Origin: Dehalococcoidia bacterium
GTDB taxonomy: Bacteria; Chloroflexota; Dehalococcoidia; UBA2979
Direction of reading: 5' to 3'
DNA length: 32,249 nt
NCBI GenBank assembly: GCA_009692765.1
Contig: SHYQ01000008.1
Location: forward strand, 1 to 32,249
Made by a program: the position numbers and the translations under genes
Shown: positions 23,263 through 32,249 of the stretch, piece after piece
Position numbering within the stretch: position 1 is the first letter of the stretch
Layout: each line of letters begins with the position of its first letter
Notes under the pieces: model-generated
Seen by the model: only the letters and a program-made list of their open reading frames with translations
Told to the model about the DNA's origin: nothing
Database searches by the model: none

Positions 23263-24384
23263 CTACCGCCCGGCGCGCCACGGGTCGCGCTGCATGGCCG
23301 GGGCCTGCGCAGCGACGCTCTGCAGGATCCCCACCGCGAGGAACGTCACGACGAGCGCGGACCCGCCGGTCGAGATGAACGGCAGCGGGATGCCGGTGGC
23401 GGGGAACAGCCGGAGGTTCACGGCGATGTGGATCGCCGCCTGCGCCACGATCATCGTCGTCAGCCCGCTTGCGAGCAGCCGCCCGAACGCATCGGGCGCG
23501 CGCGCCGCCGCGAGGTAGCCGCGCCACGCGACAAGCGCGAACAGCACGAGCAGCACCATCGCGGCGGCCGCCCCGCCGAATTCCCCGACCTGCGCGAACG
23601 CAAAGTCCGAGGCTCGCGGGCCGAGCCCATCGAAGGCGGAGGCGCTGCCGCCGAAGCCGCGCCCCGTCACGCCGCCACCGCTGAGGGCGACCTCGACCTG
23701 CCGCAGCGTGAAGCCGCTGCCGAAGGGATCGCGGCCGGGGTCGAGGAACACCGCGATGCGCTCGCGCTGGTAGGCGGGCACCGCGACCGCCAGCGCGAGC
23801 GGGAACATCGACGCGCCGAGCGCGACCAGCGCGCCGATGAAGCGCCACGACACGCCCCAGGTCGTCGCTATCGCCGCCCACACCACCACGAGCAGCGTCG
23901 CCGTGCCGAGGTCGGGCTCGACGAGGATCAGCGCCGTCGCGACGCCCACCATCGCGAGCGACACCGCGGCGGCGCGGGCAGCCGGCGGCCGCTCCGCGGC
24001 GAACCGCGCGCACGCGGCGATCGTCGCGATCTTCGCGAACTCGGAGGGCTGGATCGTGAACCCGCCCAAGCCGATCCAGCGGCGCGCGCCGTACTCGTGC
24101 GAGCCCAGCGCCAGCACGAGCACCAGCAGCACGAGCGCCACGCCGAACAACTGCGGCGCGAGCGCGCGCAGCCAGTGGTAGTCGAGGCGCGCCGCCGCCG
24201 TCATCGCCACGACGCCCACGAGGATGTACGCGGCGTGCCGCGCCACATCGGGGGTGACGGGGTGCTGCGCGTCCGCGAGGGCGATCGCGCGCAGCGAGAG
24301 CAGCCCCGCGGGGGCCAGCACACACGCGGCGAGCAGCAGCCACCCGTCCGCCACGAGGCCGGTGCGCAGCCGCGCCGCGATCAT
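23263..24384 (-). CDS. rodA: SEDS-family rod shape protein RodA
   Basis: SEDS features (IALVEPDLGTATLLVVVWAAI, FIGALVALG, QVEVALSGGGVTGRGFGGS, FISTGGSALVVTF) and position next to PBP2. Confidence 0.92.
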   Translation of the reverse strand: MIAARLRTGLVADGWLLLAACVLAPAGLLSLRAIALADAQHPVTPDVARHAAYILVGVVAMTAAARLDYHWLRALAPQLFGVALVLLVLVLALGSHEYGARRWIGLGGFTIQPSEFAKIATIAACARFAAERPPAARAAAVSLAMVGVATALILVEPDLGTATLLVVVWAAIATTWGVSWRFIGALVALGASMFPLALAVAVPAYQRERIAVFLDPGRDPFGSGFTLRQVEVALSGGGVTGRGFGGSASAFDGLGPRASDFAFAQVGEFGGAAAAMVLLVLFALVAWRGYLAAARAPDAFGRLLASGLTTMIVAQAAIHIAVNLRLFPATGIPLPFISTGGSALVVTFLAVGILQSVAAQAPAMQRDPWRAGR

Positions 24385-26384
24385 CGCAACGCCCGGCTGG
24401 TGCTCGAAGGGTTGGGATTCGACAGGCCGCCGTCGAGCCGCAGGTACTCCTCGAGGATCTCCCGCGCCACCGGCCCGGCGTGCGTCTGCCCGACGCCGTA
24501 CTCCAGGTACACCGCCACCGCGATCTGCGGGCGCTCGTACGGCGCGAAGCCGATGTACCAGCCGTGGGTGTCGTACTGCCCGTCCGGGTACGCCTGACCG
24601 AACTCGGCGGTGCCGGTCTTGCCGCCGATCGGCACGCCCGCGGGCGCTCCGGTGTTCGCCGTGCCCGCGGGCGCGGCGGCGGCGGCCATGCCGCGGCGCA
24701 CGACCTCGTAGTTCGCGGCGCTGCCGGGGAGGCGCGCGGTGATCCGCGTGGGGGTCGCGGTGAACGTCCCGCGCACCTCGACGCCGCGCACGACGTGCGG
24801 CACGAGCAGGTCACCGCCGTTCGCAATCGCCGCGGTGAGCATCGCCATCTGGATCGGCGACGTCGTCAGATAGCCCTGCCCGATGCCGTATGTGTACGTA
24901 TCGCCGAGCACCCACGGATCGCCGACGGTGCGTTCCTTCCACCTGGTGTCGGGCACCAGCCCCGCCGCCTCGCCCGGGAGGTCGATGCCCGTCCGCCTGC
25001 CGAGGCCCGCCGCGCGCGCCCACCTCGAGAGGCGATCCGCGCCCAGGCCGCGAAAGAGCACGCGCCCGTCCTCGGAGTAGCCGCCGGCGAGTTCGTAGAA
25101 GTAGACGTCCGAGGAGCGCGCGATCGCGCCGATGAGGTCGAGGTCGCCGTGCGCCATCCAGTCGCGGAACGTGTAGTAGACGTCCGGGCGGTACTCGTCG
25201 CGGACAGAGATGGCGCCGCCGCTGAAGATGCGCGTGCTGGGGGTCGCCACTCCCTCCTCGAGGGCCGCGAGCGCGACGAGCGGCTTGAAGATCGACCCGG
25301 GCGCGTGTACCTCCATGTACGTGCGATCGACGAGCGGGCGCGCCGGGTCCGCGAAGATGCGCGCCAGCGCATCGGCGTGGGCGCCGGCATCCCCGGCCCC
25401 GTCGAAGAGATTCGGGTCGTACGAAGGCAGCGAGACCATCGCCAGCAGCTCGCCGGTGCGCACGTCGACGACCGCCGCGGCGCCGCCCGCCGCGGGCGCG
25501 GGACGCGCCTGCCCCGTGTTCGTGCGCGCGACGCTCAGGCCCCGGTCCATCCCGCGCTGGAGCGCCGCCGCAGTGGCGCGTTGCAGCCTCGCGTCGATCG
25601 AGAGGACCACGTTCGCGCCCGGGGTGGCGGGTTCGACGCCGGCCTCGCGCAGCACGCGGCCGGTCGGGTCGGCGATCACCAGGCGCCGCCCCGGCGTGCC
25701 GCGCAGCGCTTGCTCGTAGCGCGCCTCGACGCCCGCCAGCCCGATGCGCGCGTCGAGCGGGTACCCCTCGGCGACGAGCGCGGCCGCGCGGTCCGCGGGG
25801 AGCGCGCCGACGTAGCCGAGGACGTGCGCGAGCGCGCCGGTCGGGTCGTACGTGCGCGACGCGGTGACCTCGACACGTGCGGCCGGGACGTCGGCGAGCG
25901 CGGCGCGGAAGAGGATCGCGTCGAGGCCGGAGACGCGGTCGCGCACCACGACCGGCGCGTGCGGGTCGACCAGCGCGAGCCCGGTCGTCGCCGCCTCGTA
26001 CAGGTCGACGGCGGGGATGCGCGTGACCGCGGCGATCCGTTGCAGCACCTCGACGCGCGCCGCCGCATCCTTCGGCAGCTCTCCGGGCACCAGGGCGATG
26101 CGGTAGCGCGGCACGTTGCTCGCGACAACCGTGCCGGTGCGGTCAGTGATCAGGCCGCGCGGTGCGGGGATCGCGTCGACGCGAGGGATCCCCGCACGCA
26201 TCGAGGCCGGCACGGCGGGGTCGAACACCTGCATGCGCAGCGTCTGCGCGCCGAGCAGCGCGAACACGCCGACGGCCACCGCCGTGAGCAGCCGCAGCGG
26301 CGCGGTCCCGCCCGGAGCCCGGCCCAGCGTATGGCCCAGAGTATGGTCCAGAGTGCCGCCCTGAGTGCCGTCGTCGTCGTTCAC
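24381..26384 (-). CDS. mrdA: penicillin-binding protein 2
   Basis: PBP dimerisation region, PGSIFKPL (SxxK), SSDVYFYELA, GGKTGTAEF (KTG); GTG start overlapping the mreD stop. Confidence 0.93.
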   Translation of the reverse strand: MNDDDGTQGGTLDHTLGHTLGRAPGGTAPLRLLTAVAVGVFALLGAQTLRMQVFDPAVPASMRAGIPRVDAIPAPRGLITDRTGTVVASNVPRYRIALVPGELPKDAAARVEVLQRIAAVTRIPAVDLYEAATTGLALVDPHAPVVVRDRVSGLDAILFRAALADVPAARVEVTASRTYDPTGALAHVLGYVGALPADRAAALVAEGYPLDARIGLAGVEARYEQALRGTPGRRLVIADPTGRVLREAGVEPATPGANVVLSIDARLQRATAAALQRGMDRGLSVARTNTGQARPAPAAGGAAAVVDVRTGELLAMVSLPSYDPNLFDGAGDAGAHADALARIFADPARPLVDRTYMEVHAPGSIFKPLVALAALEEGVATPSTRIFSGGAISVRDEYRPDVYYTFRDWMAHGDLDLIGAIARSSDVYFYELAGGYSEDGRVLFRGLGADRLSRWARAAGLGRRTGIDLPGEAAGLVPDTRWKERTVGDPWVLGDTYTYGIGQGYLTTSPIQMAMLTAAIANGGDLLVPHVVRGVEVRGTFTATPTRITARLPGSAANYEVVRRGMAAAAAPAGTANTGAPAGVPIGGKTGTAEFGQAYPDGQYDTHGWYIGFAPYERPQIAVAVYLEYGVGQTHAGPVAREILEEYLRLDGGLSNPNPSSTSRALR

Positions 26385-26902
26385 GCGAAGAGCCCCGCGC
26401 CCCGCTGCCGCAGCGGCCACAGCGCCGCCGCGATCGCGATCGCCATCGTGCCCGTCCACGCGGCGCCGAGGAGGATCGCGCCGATCGCCCCGGCCTCGCG
26501 CGGGAGCGCGGCCCACGTGCCGCCGGAGAGCGCGAGCACGGCCACGTACGCGACCGCGCCCACCGCGCCCGACACGGACGCTGCGGCGAGGCGGCGCGGG
26601 CCGGAGGCGGCGGCGCGGTCGCGGCGATCACCCGCGGCCGCCAGCACCATGCCCGCGGCCACCGCCGGGAGCAGCGCGAGCACGTACGATCCGACGCGCG
26701 CCTCCGACACCACGCCGAGGAGCACCCCCGCCACGAGGAGCGCGGGCCACACCTCGCGCGGGTCGCGCATCACCGCCCATGCGGCGATCAGGGCTACCGG
26801 GAGCACGGGGCTGCCGAGGCGATCGTGGAAGGCGGGCGGCACCGCGCCGATCTGCACGACCGCCGCGAGTGCGGCGAGCAGCACGAGCGCGACGCGGATC
26901 AC
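26381..26902 (-). CDS. mreD: rod shape-determining protein MreD
   Basis: 173-aa hydrophobic protein VIRVALVLLAALAAVVQIGAVPP...GLFA between mreC and mrdA; GTG start overlapping the mreC stop. Confidence 0.82.
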   Translation of the reverse strand: MIRVALVLLAALAAVVQIGAVPPAFHDRLGSPVLPVALIAAWAVMRDPREVWPALLVAGVLLGVVSEARVGSYVLALLPAVAAGMVLAAAGDRRDRAAASGPRRLAAASVSGAVGAVAYVAVLALSGGTWAALPREAGAIGAILLGAAWTGTMAIAIAAALWPLRQRGAGLFA

Positions 26903-27771
26903 GGCGCGCTCCCCAGTGTGCCCCCGAGTGCGCCCCCGAGCGCCGCGCCGGGGCGCGCATCGATCAGCACGAGCACCTGCTCCAGCCGCGCGAAGTCGGA
27001 CAGCGGCTCGACCTCGACCGTCTCGAGCGCGTCCTGCGGCGCGGAGGCGACGCGGGTGACCTCGCCCGCCAGCAGCCCCGGCGGCAGCAGCCCCCCCAGC
27101 GCCGAGGACAGCACGACGTCTCCGACGGCGATCGGCGCGCCGTGCGGGACGAGGTCGAGGCGTAGCCCCCGCCCGGTCCCCACGAGCGACCCGGGCGTGC
27201 GTGACGCCTGCACGACGGCCGCGATCGCCGAGGCGCGGTCGCTCAGCAGGCGGACGCGCGCCGAGTGATCCTCGACCTGTGCGACCACCCCCACCAGCGT
27301 CGCCCCCGCGCCGAGCACCGGCTGCCCCACGCGCACCCCCTCGAGGGCGCCGCGGTCGACCAGGAGCACCTCGCGCCCGGGAGCGGGGTCGCGCGCGAGG
27401 ATCGAGGCGGGGACGGCGCGGCGCGGGTCGCCGCCGACGGCGGCCCCGACCGCCGAGAGGAGCGCCGTGGTCTGCGCCTGCGCCACGCCCGCCTCGCGCA
27501 GCGCGGCCAGGTCGGCGGCGTCGCGCTCCGCCCGGCGGCGCAGCTCGGCGTTCTCGGCTGCGAGCTCGTGCAACTGTCCCGCGTGCAGGAAGACGTCCGC
27601 CGCCGGCCGCACGACCGCGCGCAGCGCGCCCGCCACGGGCGCGACGGCGGCGCCCATGCTCGCCTCGAGGCGGCCCGCCGGGGGCAGCACGGAGAGCGCG
27701 AGCAGCACGAGCGCCGCGACGAGGATGCCCGAGAGCCACGCGGCGTTGCGCATGCCTACCATCGCGCGCAA
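26899..27771 (-). CDS. mreC: rod shape-determining protein MreC
   Basis: N-terminal TM, coiled coil (LAAENAELRRRAERDAADLAAL), beta domain VGQPVLGAGATLVGVVAQVEDHSARVRLLSD. Confidence 0.92.
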   Translation of the reverse strand: MRAMVGMRNAAWLSGILVAALVLLALSVLPPAGRLEASMGAAVAPVAGALRAVVRPAADVFLHAGQLHELAAENAELRRRAERDAADLAALREAGVAQAQTTALLSAVGAAVGGDPRRAVPASILARDPAPGREVLLVDRGALEGVRVGQPVLGAGATLVGVVAQVEDHSARVRLLSDRASAIAAVVQASRTPGSLVGTGRGLRLDLVPHGAPIAVGDVVLSSALGGLLPPGLLAGEVTRVASAPQDALETVEVEPLSDFARLEQVLVLIDARPGAALGGALGGTLGSAP

Positions 27772-27908
27772 CCTCGACGCCGCCCGTCGATCCGGGACGC
27801 TGCGCCGCGCGAGACGAGCGGAGCGAAGTTGGGCGCGCGCCGGTGGCCCGCTGAGCGCTCAGTGCTCGTCGAGCGCGCTCGCCCCGTCGCCGACATATCG
27901 TACGCGGC

Positions 27909-28970
27909 CTAGCGCGGCGGCCGGCGCGACGCGACGAGCGACTGCACCTTCGCCAGCGTCTCGGCCTCCTCGAGCGCTTCCGCGCAGCCGCGCACGACCG
28001 CTCGCAGCGGGTCGCTGGCGACGTACACGGGGAAGCGCGTCTCGGTGGCGAGGCGGCGGTCGAGGCCGCGCAGCAGCGAGCCGCCGCCGCTCATGGCGAT
28101 GCCGTGCATCATCAGGTCGGCGACGAGCTCCGGCGGGGTCGTCTCGATCGTGGCGCGCACGGTGCGCACGATCTCGTTTGTGACGCTGGAGAGCGCGTCG
28201 CGCAACTCGACGGTGGAGATCTCCACCGACTTCGGCAGCCCGGTGGCGAGGTCGCGCCCGCGCAGGTCGACGGTGAACTCCTCGTCGAGGGGGAACGCGG
28301 AGCCCGCGTCGATCTTGATCTGCTCGGCGGTGCGCTCGCCGATCAGCATGTTGTGCACCTGTCGCGCGTAGTCGATGATGGCCTGGTCCATCGCGTCGCC
28401 CGCGGCGCGCGCCGACTGCGAACGCACGATGCCGCCGAGGGCGATCACCGCCACCTCCGCGGTGCCGCCGCCGATGTCGACGCACATCGACCCGGCCGCG
28501 TCCATCACCGGCAGCCCCGAGCCGATCGCGGCGGCCATCGGCTCCTCGATCAGGTAGACCGCGCGCGCTCCGGCGGCCATCGCGGCGTCGTGCACGGCGC
28601 GCTTCTCCACCTCGGTCGCGCTCGAGGGGATGCCGACGACGACGCGCGGCTTCGGGATGCCGAGGCCGAAGCGCTCGTGCACCGAGCGGATGAAGTACTG
28701 GAGCATCTTCTCCGTGACCGCGAAGTCGGAGATCACTCCGTCGCGCAGCGGCCGCACCGCCACGATCGTCGAGGGCGTGCGCCCCACCATGCGCTTCGCG
28801 TCCGCGCCGATGGCCAGGACGCGCTTCGTCACCTTGTCGATGGCGACGACGGACGGCTCGTCGATGACGATGCCGCGTCCGCGCACGCTCACCAGCGTGT
28901 TCGCGGTGCCGAGGTCGATGCCGATGTCGTGCGAGAACATGCCCAGGAAGGAGGACAGCGGGTTGATCAT
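27909..28970 (-). CDS. mreB: rod shape-determining protein MreB
   Basis: DIGIDLGTANTLVSVRGRGIVIDEPSVVAIDK...VVVGIPSSATEVEKRAVHDAA...YLIEEPMAAAIGSGLPV; start at 28970. Confidence 0.97.
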   Translation of the reverse strand: MINPLSSFLGMFSHDIGIDLGTANTLVSVRGRGIVIDEPSVVAIDKVTKRVLAIGADAKRMVGRTPSTIVAVRPLRDGVISDFAVTEKMLQYFIRSVHERFGLGIPKPRVVVGIPSSATEVEKRAVHDAAMAAGARAVYLIEEPMAAAIGSGLPVMDAAGSMCVDIGGGTAEVAVIALGGIVRSQSARAAGDAMDQAIIDYARQVHNMLIGERTAEQIKIDAGSAFPLDEEFTVDLRGRDLATGLPKSVEISTVELRDALSSVTNEIVRTVRATIETTPPELVADLMMHGIAMSGGGSLLRGLDRRLATETRFPVYVASDPLRAVVRGCAEALEEAETLAKVQSLVASRRPPR

Positions 28971-29035
28971 GGGATCGGGAGCCCTATCGGGGGAGAGGGC
29001 GGCGTTCGCTGTCGATGGGGAATGTCGACGTGCGC

Positions 29036-29065
29036 AGTCTAGCAGCGCGGGTCGATGCGGAGCAA
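29036..29065 (-). promoter_or_regulatory. sigma70-like promoter upstream of mreB
   Basis: Minus strand TTGCTC, 18 nt, TAGACT. Confidence 0.5.
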
Positions 29066-29201
29066 GCGCACACGCGCGTGACTCGATCGCGGCGCGCGGC
29101 GGCGTGACGTAACACACGATGGTGACGCGACGTAACGCGGTCCCTCGATGAGATAGATCAGCCCTCCACGCGTACGTCCTGCGAACCGCGGCAGCCTCGA
29201 A

Positions 29202-29234
29202 CAGGTCGAAGACCTCGATCAGGTCGAAGACCTC
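29202..29234. repeat. 18-bp-period direct repeat at the nudC 3' end
   Basis: CAGGTCGAAGACCTC twice, each holding a small dyad AGGTC-GAA-GACCT. Confidence 0.85.
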
Positions 29235-30136
29235 ATCCAGTCGCTGATCATCCGGTGCGAGACCGAGTCCGCGCGCGGCAGCCGTACGGTGTCGTCCGCC
29301 ACCTGCGCCAGCAGTTCGGCGCGCGTGAACCAGCGCGCCGACTTGATCTCCGTCTCGTCGACGTGCACCTCAAACGTCGAGGCCGTCGCGATGAAGCCGA
29401 CCATCAACTGCCCGGGGAAGGGCCACGGCTGCGAGGAGTGGTAGCGCACCTCCGCGAGGCGCACCCCCACCTCCTCGAACACCTCGCGCGCCGCCGCGCC
29501 CTCGAGCGACTCGCCGGGCTCGACGAAGCCCGCGAAGCACGAGTGCACGGCGTTCTGCCCGCCGGTGCGCGCGCCCAGCAGGCAGCGGTCGCCCCCGTCC
29601 GTGACGAGGACGATGGCGGCGGGCTCGATGCGCGGGTGATGCACGGTCGCGCAAGCCGCGTTGGTGCAGACCAGCACATGCCCCGCCTCGGCGGGCGTCG
29701 TCGGCGCGCCGCAGCGGCCGCAGAAGCGCTGCGCGCGGTGCCACTGGAGCACCCCGCGCGCGGCTGCGGCCAGCGCCGCCTCCGCCGCCGGCAACGTCGA
29801 GCCGACCTCCCGCAGCTCCGCGAGGCGCGCGCCCTCCGGCACCAGCGCCGTCGCCGCCGCCTCGTCCAGGTCGCCCGTGTCCACCGCGAAGTGCACCGCG
29901 CCGGCGTGCTCGCCTAGCAGCACGGTCACCCGCCCTTCGAGGGCGGCGAAGGCGCGCGCCGGCAGCGGCGCGAGCCGCGGGCCGTCGAGGGCGTCCACCA
30001 CCGCCAGGCGGTCGCGCCACCCCAGCAGCAGGCGCGCGTCGGCGTGCAGCAGCGCCTCCGCGAGCCACCCCTCGTCGAGGCGGCGCAGCACCATCCGGTC
30101 GATGTCGCCGCCGCCGTACACGTTCGGTTCCGCCAT
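29219..30136 (-). CDS. nudC: NAD+/NADH pyrophosphatase (NudC-type Nudix hydrolase)
   Basis: Zinc ribbon FCGRCG...CTNAACATVHHPRIEPAAI, Nudix box GFVEPGESLEGAAAREVFEEVGV, SQPWPFPGQLMVGF. Confidence 0.93.
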   Translation of the reverse strand: MAEPNVYGGGDIDRMVLRRLDEGWLAEALLHADARLLLGWRDRLAVVDALDGPRLAPLPARAFAALEGRVTVLLGEHAGAVHFAVDTGDLDEAAATALVPEGARLAELREVGSTLPAAEAALAAAARGVLQWHRAQRFCGRCGAPTTPAEAGHVLVCTNAACATVHHPRIEPAAIVLVTDGGDRCLLGARTGGQNAVHSCFAGFVEPGESLEGAAAREVFEEVGVRLAEVRYHSSQPWPFPGQLMVGFIATASTFEVHVDETEIKSARWFTRAELLAQVADDTVRLPRADSVSHRMISDWMRSST

Positions 30137-30157
30137 CGCCCTCAGCTCCTCACGCAA

Positions 30158-30185
30158 GAACGGCCGCCCTCGCGGGCGGCCGTTC
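30158..30185 (-). terminator. hairpin terminator downstream of clpC
   Basis: GAACGGCCGCCC-TCGC-GGGCGGCCGTTC, same stem as the ferredoxin terminator. Confidence 0.65.
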
Positions 30186-30212
30186 CCTCCTGTCGCGAAT
30201 GCCCTGCCGTGA

Positions 30213-32249
30213 CTACGCCGGCGACTGGGACAGCGCGGGCTCCGCCTCGACCTTCGCCACCACGACCCGCTCGAAGATGACCGCGCTGTCGACGTAGTCG
30301 ACGCGGATCGTATCGCCCTCCGCGTACGAGCCCTCCAGCAGCGCGTCCGAGAGCTTGTCCTCGACCTGGTTCTGGATCACGCGGCGCAGCGGCCGCGCAC
30401 CGAAGACCGGATCGAAGCCCTCCTTCCCCAGGAAGTCGAGCAGCGCGTCCGTGACCTCGACGAACATGCCCTTCGTCTTGAGGTTGTTGCGCAGGTCGTC
30501 CAACTCGAGGTTCACGATGCTGCGGATGTGGCCCGCGTCCAGCGCGTGGAAGACCACGGCCTGGTCGATGCGGTTGAGGAACTCGGGGCGGAAGATCCGC
30601 TTCATCTCCTCCTCGACGCGCAGCTTCATGCGCTTGTACTGGTCCTCGGCGGTCTTCGCATCGTCGGCGGCAAGGTTGAAGCCGACGCGCGAGTCCTTGC
30701 GGATCAAGTCCGACCCCACGTTGGAGGTCATGATGATGATCGTGTTGCGGAAGTCGACCTTGCGGCCCTTCGCGTCGGACAGGTGGCCGTCGTCGAAGAT
30801 CTGCAACAGCACGTTGAAGACGTCCGGGTGCGCCTTCTCGATCTCGTCCAGCAGGATCAGGCAGTACGACCGCCGCCGCACCAGGTCCGTCAACTGCCCG
30901 CCGTCGTCGTAGCCCACGTAGCCCGGCGGCGAACCGACGAGGCGCGACACCGTGTGCTTCTCCATGAACTCCGACATGTCGATGCGGACGATGTTGTCCT
31001 TCGACCCGAACATGAACTCGCCGAGCATCTCCGCGAGGTAGGTCTTCCCGACTCCCGTGGGGCCCAGGAACATGAACACGCCGATCGGGCGCTTCGGGTC
31101 CTTCAGGCCAGCGCTGGCGCGGCGCACCGCGCGCGACACGGCGACTATCGGGTCTTCCTGGCCGATCACGCGCGCGCGCAGGAACGACTCCATCTCCAGC
31201 AGCCGCTGCGACTCCTCCGCCGCGATGCGCGACAGCGGGATGCCCGTCCACTGCGAGATGACGTCGCGGATATCGTCCTCGACGACGATCGGCTGCTGCG
31301 CCTCGCGTGCCTGCTCGACCTCGGCCTCGAGTTCCTCGAGCTTCGTCTGGAACCGCACCTCGCGCTCGCGCAGCTCCGCGGCGTACTCGTACTGCTGGTT
31401 AGCGATCGCCTGGTCCTTCTCGCGGCGCAGCGCCTCGAGGCCGCTCGTCGCCTCGCGCACGGAGGGCGGCGTCGAGTGCCGGCGGATGCGCACGCGCGCC
31501 GATGCTTCGTCGACGAGGTCGATCGCCTTGTCCGGCAGGAAGCGGTCGGAGACGTAGCGCGACGACAGTTCGGACGCGGCCTTGATCGCCTCGTCCGAGA
31601 TCTTCAGCTTGTGGTGCTCCTCGTACGCGGGGCGGATGCCCTTGAGGATCGAGATCGTGTCCTCGACGCTCGGCTCGTCCACGCGCACCGGCTGGAAGCG
31701 CCGCTCGAGCGCGGCGTCGCGCTCGATGTGCTTACGGTACTCGTCCAGCGTGGTCGCGCCGATCGCCTGGATCTCGCCGCGCGCCAGCGCCGGCTTGAGG
31801 ATGTTCGCGGCGTCCACCGCGCCCTCGGCCGCGCCCGCGCCGACGAGCATGTGCAGCTCGTCGATGAAGAGCACGCAGTTGCCCGAGGTCTTGATCTCCT
31901 CGATCACCTTCTTCAGGCGCTCCTCGAACTCGCCGCGGTACTTCGTGCCGGCGACCAGCAGGCCGATGTCCAGCGTCAGCATGCGCTTGCCGATGAGCGT
32001 GTCCGGCACGTCGCCGTCGACGATGCGGTGGGCGAGGCCCTCGGCGACGGCGGTCTTGCCGACGCCCGGCTCGCCGATCAGCACAGGGTTGTTCTTCGTG
32101 CGTCGCGAGAGTATCTGGATGACGCGCTCGATCTCCCGGTCGCGGCCGATGATCGGGTCGAGTTGCCCACCGCGCGCCATCGCGGTGAGATCCACGCCGA
32201 GCTGGTCGAGCGTGGGCGTACGCACCGAGCGCTGGCCCGCAGCCGCCGG
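30213..32249 (-). CDS. clpC: ATP-dependent Clp protease ATP-binding subunit ClpC (N-terminal part beyond the window)
   Basis: Two AAA modules ([29 protein letters not shown]), UVR-like segment; reading frame stays open to the window edge. Confidence 0.94.
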   Translation of the reverse strand, partial: PAAAGQRSVRTPTLDQLGVDLTAMARGGQLDPIIGRDREIERVIQILSRRTKNNPVLIGEPGVGKTAVAEGLAHRIVDGDVPDTLIGKRMLTLDIGLLVAGTKYRGEFEERLKKVIEEIKTSGNCVLFIDELHMLVGAGAAEGAVDAANILKPALARGEIQAIGATTLDEYRKHIERDAALERRFQPVRVDEPSVEDTISILKGIRPAYEEHHKLKISDEAIKAASELSSRYVSDRFLPDKAIDLVDEASARVRIRRHSTPPSVREATSGLEALRREKDQAIANQQYEYAAELREREVRFQTKLEELEAEVEQAREAQQPIVVEDDIRDVISQWTGIPLSRIAAEESQRLLEMESFLRARVIGQEDPIVAVSRAVRRASAGLKDPKRPIGVFMFLGPTGVGKTYLAEMLGEFMFGSKDNIVRIDMSEFMEKHTVSRLVGSPPGYVGYDDGGQLTDLVRRRSYCLILLDEIEKAHPDVFNVLLQIFDDGHLSDAKGRKVDFRNTIIIMTSNVGSDLIRKDSRVGFNLAADDAKTAEDQYKRMKLRVEEEMKRIFRPEFLNRIDQAVVFHALDAGHIRSIVNLELDDLRNNLKTKGMFVEVTDALLDFLGKEGFDPVFGARPLRRVIQNQVEDKLSDALLEGSYAEGDTIRVDYVDSAVIFERVVVAKVEAEPALSQSPA

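Overview
This 32.2-kb, very GC-rich window looks like an ordinary bacterial chromosome. Gene content fits Chloroflexota, but I cannot confirm the taxonomy. It is mostly housekeeping genes: ferredoxin, SprT-like protease, glyS, a DarA-like PII protein, a tandem HD-GYP protein, a FmdB-type zinc ribbon protein, yraN-rnhB, ftsH, a DedA-family protein, rplU-rpmA-rpmE, GNAT, YqhQ/DUF1385, a nitroreductase, hisI versus hisH-hisA-hisF, ligA, a ferritin-like/VIT1 fusion, mreBCD-mrdA-rodA, nudC and clpC (cut by the window end). I found no tRNA, rRNA, CRISPR array, transposase or phage genes. The most unusual signals are: (i) a mosaic family of hairpin-rich interspersed repeats filling five intergenic spaces, including a 4-unit tandem array of about 112 bp, a 310-bp element with inverted termini, and two ~175-bp copies about 94% identical by hand alignment; (ii) a GH10 glycosidase gene with an in-frame TAG and a separate frameshift, apparently a recent pseudogene; (iii) repeated 12-18 bp tandem duplications at gene boundaries, several across stop codons; (iv) -10-like hexamers 6-8 nt before several start codons, suggesting leaderless mRNAs; (v) a tandem HD-GYP protein whose two halves have lost different motifs. 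Coordinates I derived by eye within rows may be off by a base or two.
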